Below, piece after piece: positions 1 through 5,442 of a DNA stretch of 8,856 nt (its first letter is position 1; the number at the start of each line of letters is the position of its first letter). Source of the stretch: Hyphomicrobiales bacterium (GTDB lineage: Bacteria > Pseudomonadota > Alphaproteobacteria > Rhizobiales > Rhizobiaceae). The notes beneath the pieces are model-generated. The model searched no databases. It saw nothing but the letters and a program-made list of their open reading frames with translations, and was not told the origin of the DNA. The stretch spans positions 1 to 8,856 of the forward strand of contig JAALLB010000057.1 of the NCBI GenBank assembly GCA_011087745.1. The letters run 5' to 3'. The position numbers and the translations under genes are program-made.

Positions 1-55
1 TTCATAGCCCACCCTTATCAGAGATAAATCCTGAAATCAACTTGGCATTACCTTC

Positions 56-83
56 AAAACCCAGCTTTTAAGCTGGGTTTTTT
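56..83 (+). terminator. Rho-independent terminator of an upstream gene
   Basis: AAAACCCAGCTT (56-67) pairs perfectly with AAGCTGGGTTTT (70-81), and the T-run continues to 83. This is a textbook intrinsic terminator for transcription coming from the left. The A-run on the 5' side could also make it work weakly in the other direction. The gene it ends lies outside the window: bases 1-55 show no recognisable coding end. Confidence 0.85.
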
Positions 84-391
84 ATGGCTGGGAAAAATTT
101 GACCAAAAAAAGTCTCAATAATTGAGCTGTTGTAAAAAATTTATATAAAACAATGGCTAATCGAGTGATCTAAAAAAACCTTTATATTTCATAAGCTTAA
201 TGGGTAGTTGAAAAAATACCTATAAAATTTTACGCAAAATGCGAGTCAATAGAGTAATTGGCGATTTTTTTTTCGAACTCCAGAAATCAGCTAGTTTTGA
301 GCAATCAGAAAAATAAGACCATTGATTAGTCAATGATTCTCGCAACGAATTACGTAAATGTTTTTTCGAAAAAAATTTCAAAATTGATTGG

Positions 392-406
392 TTAATAAAG
401 CTTTAA
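392..406. promoter_or_regulatory. Candidate CtrA binding site (TTAA-N7-TTAA)
   Basis: TTAATAAAGCTTTAA matches the full CtrA consensus TTAA-N7-TTAA of alphaproteobacteria. CtrA is the cell-cycle response regulator that represses initiation at the Caulobacter origin and controls many promoters. A one-mismatch partner (TTAA-N7-TTGA) lies at 197-211. Because the tract is so AT-rich, a chance match is a real possibility. Confidence 0.4.
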
Positions 407-558
407 AAAAAACGTGTTGCACGACAAGTTTTCGTTGAGTAACTTCGACCTCGAAAGATAAGAGGGGTTGGCTTTCCAGGCTTTAAATAAAATAACTAAA
501 AGCTGCCGGAATGCCATAATTTGTCTGATTGTTTGAAAGTCAATTTTGGCTTTTCAAT

Positions 559-600
559 CGCTAACAATTTGCAGAGTATCTGCTTTTGTTACCGTTAGCG
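559..600. promoter_or_regulatory. Nested stem-loop upstream of the rhodanese gene
   Basis: CGCTAAC (559-565) is the exact inverse of GTTAGCG (594-600). Inside it, GCAGA (571-575) and TCTGC (579-583) form a second perfect stem with a GTA loop. An alternative middle stem, TAACAA/TTGTTA (562-567 with 586-591), competes with the outer one. The element could be a structured RNA leader or a protein-binding site. No T-run follows, so it does not look like a terminator. Function unknown. Confidence 0.4.
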
Positions 601-625
601 CATGAAGCAGGTTAGGCAGTCTTTC

Positions 626-654
626 ATTCGGGGTTCCCCGAGTCCAAATTGGAC
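626..654. promoter_or_regulatory. Short hairpin and 13-bp inverted repeat overlapping a GANTC site
   Basis: ATTCGGGG/CCCCGAGT (626-633 and 636-643, one G-T pair) can form a tight hairpin. It runs directly into the inverted repeat GTCCAA-A-TTGGAC (642-654). The sequence GAGTC (640-644), a CcrM-type methylation site, sits at the junction. The pair lies 65 bases before the rhodanese start and looks like an operator. Which regulator would bind is unknown. Confidence 0.4.
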
Positions 655-719
655 GTTTAAATTATTTGTTGGTTTTTTGCGCTGTTGTTTATCGCTTCAG
701 TGAACGGAGAAGGTTTGTC

Positions 720-1148
720 ATGTCGTATGCGGGGGATGTTAGTTGCAAGGATTGCTTTTCAGCATTGCAACATAACAGCGACGCCCAGCTGATTGATGTG
801 CGCACAATGCCAGAATGGATGTTTGTTGGGTTTCCAAATCTGAATGAAATTGGAAAACAAGTGCACACCATTGATTGGCAACAATTTCCGTCAATGCAAA
901 TTAATACAGGTTTTGTGGAGGCCGTTGAGAGTGTAATTGAAGCCTCTGGTGCGAATAAAGATGCTGAGATCTATTGTTTATGCCGTTCAGGCGTTCGCAG
1001 CATTGCAGCAGCAGAGGCTTTAACAGCAGCAGGATTTACAAAAGCATTTAATGTCCTTGGTGGTTTTGAGGGTGACCATAATGAAGAAGGGAAGCGAGGA
1101 ATGACGACAGGGTGGAAATTTGATGGTCTCCCCTGGATGCAGAGATGA
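720..1148 (+). CDS. Single-domain rhodanese-like sulfurtransferase
   Basis: A 142-residue cytoplasmic protein that is one rhodanese domain, a family that moves sulfane sulfur through a persulfide on the active-site cysteine. The domain starts with the typical MSYAGDVS opening, followed by the LIDVRT strand (24-29) and E32-W33. The active-site loop is C88-RSGVRS and the closing part reads NVLGGFEG. The WKFDGLPW tail is characteristic of the alphaproteobacterial single-domain group. Start: ATG at 720 is preceded by GGAGAAGG (706-713, 6 bases away); an upstream in-frame TTG at 666 has no ribosome site and adds an atypical N-terminus. No signal peptide or membrane segment is seen. Odd points are a CxxC (C9-K-D-C12) and a second cysteine, C86, two residues before the catalytic C88. 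The physiological acceptor cannot be told from the sequence. dnaA begins 81 bases downstream in the same direction. Confidence 0.9.
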   Translation: MSYAGDVSCKDCFSALQHNSDAQLIDVRTMPEWMFVGFPNLNEIGKQVHTIDWQQFPSMQINTGFVEAVESVIEASGANKDAEIYCLCRSGVRSIAAAEALTAAGFTKAFNVLGGFEGDHNEEGKRGMTTGWKFDGLPWMQR

Positions 1149-1229
1149 TGGAGTGAGGAATACGAATAAATTTTGATGGACTGACGAGACAATAAATAGA
1201 AATTAATTTTGAAAAGGCGTTTAGCGGCG

Positions 1230-2861
1230 ATGAACCAGGCAAACCCAACCGACCATGATAATGAAAATAAAAACGACAATTGGTCAAAAATTTCTGGTCC
1301 AGACTTAGCAAAAATGAGTTTTAGAATACATGATGAATCAAAAACTGAAGAACCGGGAGTTTCTTCAGGTGCAATCCGGGAAGGGAATTACACATTGGGG
1401 GATGGTAAGAAAAAAAGTGCGGCAAAGTCACCTGAGCAACAATGGGAAAGAATTCGGCAAAAACTGCAAATCAAATTGGGTAAAGATATTTTTGATAGCT
1501 GGTTTGGCCGCCTGAAGATCTATTGTGTTGAGGGTGGTGTTGCTTCCCATAGTGTTCCAACTGCATTTCTAAAAAGCTGGATACTTTCAAAATATCGCGA
1601 TATTTTGCTGGAGCTTTGGCAAGAGGAAGATAAATCTGTTTTGAGAGTTGATGTTGCAATCCGTAAGCCAACGGTGCAGCCACTTGCAACCGAAGAAGCA
1701 GCGGCTAAAGCCGAAGCCAATAAAAAGAAGGCTGGTGAAGCAAATCCCAATTCATTGTTGCCGATGCGCAATTTTGGCGCCCGCAATGCTCCGCGTGGCA
1801 TGGAACAGACATCAGGTTTTTCTGGGTCACCATTAGACACAAAACATACATTTGAATCTTTCATCGAAGGTGGTTCAAATCGTATGGTTCATGCGGCTGC
1901 ACGTACAATTGCAGATGATATTACCGCATCGCACTTCAATCCGCTCATTATCCACGCCGGCGTTGGTTTAGGAAAAACCCATATTCTGCAGGCAATAGCC
2001 TGGCGCGCGAGAAATCAAAATCCAAAGGCTCGCGTACTTTATCTAACCGCTGAATATTTCATGTGGCGTTTTGCTTCTGCCATTCGTGATAAAACAGCAC
2101 TTACACTTAAAGAGTCGCTACGCGACATTGATATTCTTCTCATCGATGACCTACAGTTCCTCCAGGGACAAGCCATTCAGGCTGAATTCTGTCACTTGCT
2201 CAATGAGTTGATAGACAGCGCGCGACAAGTTGTTGTTGCAGCTGACAGACCCCCGAGTGAGCTGGAAAGCCTTGATGAACGGGTTCGCTCTCGCCTCAGA
2301 GGTGGTGTGACCTTGGAAATGAAGTCGCCGGACTATGAAACACGCAAAGAAATTCTAAACATTCGCTATAAAGAAGCCAAAGCTGAACAGCCCAACCTCA
2401 ATATTCCAGAAGATATTCTGCATTACGTGGCTCGTCAGGTTTCTTCAAGCGGGCGCGATGTTGAAGGTGCGTTTAATCAACTCCTGATCACGCATCAATT
2501 TTCTGAAGGCGGTGTGAGCCTTGAGGAATTGGACAAAATTCTATCTCACCTGATTAAGTTAGCAGATACCAAGCGTGTTCGAATTGAAGACATTCAGAAA
2601 ATTGTCGCACGACAGTTCAACGTCAGCAAAAATGATCTTCTGTCCAATCGCAGAACCAGGGTAATTGTTCGCCCAAGACAAATTGCAATGTATCTGGCAA
2701 AGATGATGACACCTCGATCACTGCCAGAAATCGGCAGACGTTTTGGGGGTCGTGATCATACCACGGTATTACACGCAGTTCGAAAGATTGAATCCATGAC
2801 TTCGGATGATCAAAAGTTGGCTCATGAGATTGAATTGCTAAAGCGACTTATTCTTGAGTAG
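1230..2861 (+). CDS. dnaA: Chromosomal replication initiator protein DnaA
   Basis: DnaA is the ATP-dependent initiator that binds DnaA boxes, melts the origin and recruits helicase. With the ATG at 1230 the protein has 543 residues. Domain I is at about 67-135 (QQWERIRQKL, DSWFGRLKIY). A variable, Ala/Lys-rich linker covers about 150-200. The AAA+ domain III has Walker A GVGLGKTH (244-251), Walker B DILLIDD (301-307) and box VII ESLDERVRSRLRGG, with a likely arginine finger at R355. The DNA-binding domain IV covers about 450-543 and includes the signature GGRDHTTVLHA (506-516). The first P-loop position is Ala243 instead of Gly, which the [AG]-x4-GK[ST] pattern allows. About 66 mostly hydrophilic residues precede domain I, longer than usual. 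Start choice: ATG 1230 has AAAAGG 12 bases upstream; an in-frame TTG at 1209 has no ribosome site; ATG 1314 would trim the extension. The core wording is that of Hyphomicrobiales. Confidence 0.97.
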   Translation: MNQANPTDHDNENKNDNWSKISGPDLAKMSFRIHDESKTEEPGVSSGAIREGNYTLGDGKKKSAAKSPEQQWERIRQKLQIKLGKDIFDSWFGRLKIYCVEGGVASHSVPTAFLKSWILSKYRDILLELWQEEDKSVLRVDVAIRKPTVQPLATEEAAAKAEANKKKAGEANPNSLLPMRNFGARNAPRGMEQTSGFSGSPLDTKHTFESFIEGGSNRMVHAAARTIADDITASHFNPLIIHAGVGLGKTHILQAIAWRARNQNPKARVLYLTAEYFMWRFASAIRDKTALTLKESLRDIDILLIDDLQFLQGQAIQAEFCHLLNELIDSARQVVVAADRPPSELESLDERVRSRLRGGVTLEMKSPDYETRKEILNIRYKEAKAEQPNLNIPEDILHYVARQVSSSGRDVEGAFNQLLITHQFSEGGVSLEELDKILSHLIKLADTKRVRIEDIQKIVARQFNVSKNDLLSNRRTRVIVRPRQIAMYLAKMMTPRSLPEIGRRFGGRDHTTVLHAVRKIESMTSDDQKLAHEIELLKRLILE

Positions 2862-3048
2862 GCATTAAAAAGATACTGGGGTGAGGGGAGACCAATATCG
2901 GGGGTCGCAGGGGCTTTCGGTTTTCCCCAACAGCTTTGGTATTCTACACTTGAAAAACCTGTCAATTTTCCGCACTCTATGGCAAATACCTAAGGGTGCG
3001 AAGAACATTCTATAAATTTAGCTAGAATATCCTAGGAGTTATGCAGTA
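2862..3048. other. dnaA-dnaN intergenic region with clustered G-runs
   Basis: The 187-base gap has two parts. The left part has G-runs at 2878-2881, 2885-2888, 2900-2904 and 2910-2913, followed by a C-run at 2925-2928. The last of these sits in TTTTCCCCA, which contains TCCCCA, the weak W-type DnaA site described in Caulobacter. The right part is AT-rich and leads to the dnaN ribosome site. A clear -35/-10 pair was not found, although TTGAAA at 2950-2955 could be a -35 element. No terminator for dnaA is seen, so read-through into dnaN is possible. Confidence 0.55.
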
Positions 3049-4167
3049 ATGCGCGTTACGATTGAACAATCAAACCTATTAAAGTCGCTTGGACACGTAT
3101 ATCGCGTGGTCGAACGCCGTAACACAATTCCTATCCTTTCAAATGTTCTGCTTAAGGCAGAAGGTTCAGACCTTCACCTTAAGGCAACAGACCTTGATCT
3201 GGAAATTTTTGAAAAAACTCCAGCCGTCGTTGAGCAGTCAGGTAGCACAACTGTCCCAGCCCATATGCTGTATGAGATCGTTCGCAAACTTCCAGGTGGT
3301 TCTGAAGTTATGCTTTCAATGGATGATGATGGTGCGACGTTAAAAATTGCCTCGGGTCGCTCGCAATTTACCTTTCAGATGCTGCCAGTTGAAGATTTTC
3401 CTGATATTTCTGCTGGCGAATTCAGCCACAGTTTTGCGTGCGCAACGGGCGAATTGAAAAAACTGATCAGTCACACCCAGTTTGCAATTTCAACTGAAGA
3501 AACCCGTTATTATCTTAATGGTATTTTCTTGCACACGGTTGAGGATGATGGCGAAACTGTTCTTCGAGCCGTTGCAACGGATGGGCACAGGCTTGCCCGT
3601 TCACAAACTGCAGCTCCAGATGGTGCTGACGGAATGCCAGGAATTATTATTCCGCGTAAAGCAGTAGGTGAAATTCAGCGCTTGGTTGAAGATCCGGATG
3701 CTGCAGTTCACGTTGAACTTTCAGACATTAAAATCAGGTTAAGCGTGGGTGAGACAGTTCTAATCTCAAAATTAATTGACGGCACCTTCCCGGACTATAA
3801 CCGTGTTATCCCTGCCGGAAATGACAAAGCCCTGGTCATGGAGCGATCAATATTTGCTAGTGCTGTTGATCGTGTCTCCACGATTTTATCCGAACGTGGC
3901 CGGGCTGTAAAACTGGCCTTGAGTGAAGGGCAGATGGTTTTATCTGTAAACAATCCGGATTCAGGTACTGCTGAAGAAGAAATTGCAGTCAATTATACCT
4001 CCGATGATCTGCAAATCGGTTTTAATTCACGCTATTTGCTTGATATTACAAATCAACTGACCGGAGATGAAGCAACTTTCATGCTGTCTGATCCAGGTTC
4101 TCCAACCTTGATCAAAGACTCCAACGAAAGTGGCGCGATTTACGTCCTTATGCCAATGCGGGTCTAA
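3049..4167 (+). CDS. dnaN: DNA polymerase III beta subunit (sliding clamp)
   Basis: The beta clamp forms a ring dimer around DNA and tethers DNA polymerase III and other replication and repair proteins. The 372-residue length is that of a complete three-domain clamp. The N-terminus (LLKSLGHVYRVVERRNTIPILSN) is typical of alphaproteobacteria. Conserved blocks include LHLKATDLDLEI in domain I, FAISTEETRYYLNGIF and ATDGHRLA at the start of domain II, LIDGTFPDYNRVIP, and the C-terminal YVLMPMRV, which belongs to the partner-binding pocket region. Start: ATG 3049 with AGGAG (3034-3038) 10 bases upstream. A competing ATG at 3041 lies only two bases from that site and reads ATG-CAG-TAA, stopping on top of the dnaN start. 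recF follows after 28 bases, so the two are probably one transcription unit. Confidence 0.97.
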   Translation: MRVTIEQSNLLKSLGHVYRVVERRNTIPILSNVLLKAEGSDLHLKATDLDLEIFEKTPAVVEQSGSTTVPAHMLYEIVRKLPGGSEVMLSMDDDGATLKIASGRSQFTFQMLPVEDFPDISAGEFSHSFACATGELKKLISHTQFAISTEETRYYLNGIFLHTVEDDGETVLRAVATDGHRLARSQTAAPDGADGMPGIIIPRKAVGEIQRLVEDPDAAVHVELSDIKIRLSVGETVLISKLIDGTFPDYNRVIPAGNDKALVMERSIFASAVDRVSTILSERGRAVKLALSEGQMVLSVNNPDSGTAEEEIAVNYTSDDLQIGFNSRYLLDITNQLTGDEATFMLSDPGSPTLIKDSNESGAIYVLMPMRV

Positions 4168-4181
4168 CCATCAAATTCCGC

Positions 4182-4198
4182 AAAGGCGGTAATCCTTG
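4182..4198 (+). promoter_or_regulatory. Ribosome-binding site and TTG start of recF
   Basis: AAAGG (4182-4186) stands 9 bases before TTG at 4196. The reading frame is closed by TAA at 4190-4192, so TTG 4196 is the first possible start. The next in-frame ATG would remove 19 residues, including the conserved first strand LKLTTFRNH. This fixes the start as TTG. Confidence 0.75.
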
Positions 4199-5329
4199 AA
4201 CTCCGTCTTTATTGAAAAACTGAAACTGACAACTTTTCGCAATCACGCGGCAATGTCTGTGGATTTGGGGCCATCTCACGTGGTTTTAACCGGTGAAAAC
4301 GGGGCAGGAAAAACCAATATATTGGAAGCAATCTCGTTCTTGTCTCTAGGACGAGGATTGCGTCGCACTGCCTATGATAAAGTTGGGCAGGCGGGCAAAA
4401 GTGGTGCCTGGACCGTATTTGCTGAATTGCAGGGTGCACAAGGAGAAGTGCGGATTGGTACAGGCTTGCAAGAAACTGCCTTTGGTGTTGAAAACTCTCG
4501 CAAGGTCCATATCAATGGTGTTCAGACAAAAACGGCCGATGAACTGCTGGAACACTCGCGTATTCTATGGTTGACCCCATCAATGGATGGGCTCTTTACC
4601 GGCGCTACCAATGATCGAAGGCGGTTTTTGGATCGGTTGGTTTTGGCAGTTGATCCGGCTCATGGACGCCGCGTCTCGGATTATGAAAAATCAATGCGGG
4701 CAAGAAACAAACTTTTGGGAGAAGATTACCCCGACAGTACGTGGCTCGATGCAACAGAGGCACAACTGGCTGAACTGGGCGTTGCAGTTGCATCAGCCAG
4801 ATATGAATTGGTGACGCTTTTGTCAGAAGTTATTGTTCGCAATAATGTTCCAGACAGTCCGTTCCCGGATGCTTTGGTGTCAATTTTCGGGAATTTGGAA
4901 AATGAAATCAGCGAAGTAGCCGCCAGCGATCTTGAAAAGGAATATCTGGACCGTCTTCGCAACAACAGACGAATAGATGCAAGAGCTGGAAGAACCCTTG
5001 AAGGTCCACACCGCTCGGATTTGATTGTGCAGCACAGATCAAAATCCATGCCAGCTTCCCAATGCTCAACCGGAGAACAAAAAGCACTGTTAATCGGACT
5101 TCTTCTGGCTCATGCACGATTGGTTGGAGAGATGCACAATGCAACGCCTATTTTGTTATTGGATGAAGTGGCAGCGCATCTTGATGAAGGTAGAAGAGCA
5201 GCGCTTTATGACATGATCGATACTTTGGGTTGCCAGGCCTGGATGACAGGGACTGATCGTGATTTGTTCAAGGCTCTGGATAACCGGGCAATTTTCCTAA
5301 CAGTGAGCGATGGAGAGGTGCTTGCATAA
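4196..5329 (+). CDS. recF: DNA replication and repair protein RecF
   Basis: RecF is an SMC-like ABC ATPase that, with RecO and RecR, loads RecA at single-strand gaps and stalled forks. The 377-residue protein is of normal family length. It has the opening KLKLTTFRNH (8-17), Walker A GENGAGKT (33-40), the LSLGRGLRR block (49-57), the middle GPHRSDL segment, the ABC signature STGEQK (291-296), Walker B ILLLDE (319-324) followed by AAHLDE, and the switch region MTGTDRD. All ATPase elements are intact. The gene uses a rare TTG start, which may lower translation relative to dnaN just upstream. It is the last gene of the dnaN-recF pair; no strong terminator follows, and the 113-base gap to dxs carries its own putative control signals. 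gyrB, its usual downstream neighbour in many bacteria, is absent here. Confidence 0.95.
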   Translation: MNSVFIEKLKLTTFRNHAAMSVDLGPSHVVLTGENGAGKTNILEAISFLSLGRGLRRTAYDKVGQAGKSGAWTVFAELQGAQGEVRIGTGLQETAFGVENSRKVHINGVQTKTADELLEHSRILWLTPSMDGLFTGATNDRRRFLDRLVLAVDPAHGRRVSDYEKSMRARNKLLGEDYPDSTWLDATEAQLAELGVAVASARYELVTLLSEVIVRNNVPDSPFPDALVSIFGNLENEISEVAASDLEKEYLDRLRNNRRIDARAGRTLEGPHRSDLIVQHRSKSMPASQCSTGEQKALLIGLLLAHARLVGEMHNATPILLLDEVAAHLDEGRRAALYDMIDTLGCQAWMTGTDRDLFKALDNRAIFLTVSDGEVLA

Positions 5330-5356
5330 AAGCTGCAAGAAAACTTATTCAAACTT

Positions 5357-5389
5357 GCGTTTTACGCCTGCGACACGGTGGTATATTGT
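5357..5389 (+). promoter_or_regulatory. Weak candidate dxs promoter
   Basis: TTTACG (5361-5366) and TATTGT (5384-5389) are 17 bases apart, each matching the sigma70 consensus at four of six positions. The -35 overlaps a perfect small hairpin, GCGT-TTT-ACGC (5357-5367). TATATT at 5382-5387 is a better -10 but then has a 15-base spacer. Evidence is limited. Confidence 0.3.
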
Positions 5390-5398
5390 ACAACAGTT

Positions 5399-5414
5399 GA
5401 TATGTATCCATATC
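5399..5414. promoter_or_regulatory. Operator-like inverted repeat before dxs
   Basis: GATATG-TATC-CATATC is a perfect 6-bp inverted repeat with a 4-base spacer. It lies 28 bases before the preferred dxs start and just downstream of the putative -10 element, where a repressor would block transcription. ATAT also recurs at 5383 and 5417. No known regulator of dxs is recognised from this pattern. Confidence 0.4.
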
Positions 5415-5442
5415 TAATATGAAACAAAATGAATGTAAGTTT

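Larger units (their letters stand above)
84..719. other. Long AT-rich intergenic region upstream of the rhodanese-dnaA block
   Basis: No credible gene lies in this stretch of more than 600 bases. Positions 121-420 are about 28% GC by hand count, clearly lower than the coding sequence. The tract contains a T9 run (265-273), a 14-bp palindrome TTTTTTCGAAAAAA (361-374), the palindromes TTTATATAAA (140-149) and TTACGTAA (350-357), a CtrA-type box (392-406) and GANTC sites at 243, 335 and 640. The right part (420-719) is less AT-rich and holds several stem-loops. I found no canonical DnaA box (TTATNCACA) on either strand. It may be a replication-origin or dnaA control region; this is inference from composition and location only. 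Confidence 0.5.

Noticed and set aside
3..71. An open frame running in from the window's left edge and ending at a TAA inside the terminator stem
   Set aside because: Its 22 codons resemble no protein end I know, and the stop would lie within the terminator hairpin. It is most likely non-coding.
243..644. Enrichment of GANTC methylation sites upstream of dnaA
   Set aside because: Three sites in about 660 bases is close to the number expected by chance.
666..719. Rhodanese start at TTG 666
   Set aside because: It has no ribosome site and adds an atypical N-terminus. ATG 720 has a good ribosome site and gives the family's normal MSYAGDVS opening.
1948..1956. TTATCCACG, one mismatch from a DnaA box
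   Set aside because: It lies inside the dnaA coding sequence, encodes conserved residues of the strand before Walker A, and is isolated, so coincidence is likely.
2910..2928. Terminator for dnaA from GGGG pairing with CCCC
   Set aside because: The stem is only 4 bp and is followed by AACAGC, not a T-run.
5335..5358. Possible recF terminator (GCAAG with CTTGC)
   Set aside because: The stem is only 5 bp around a 14-base loop and no solid T-run follows.
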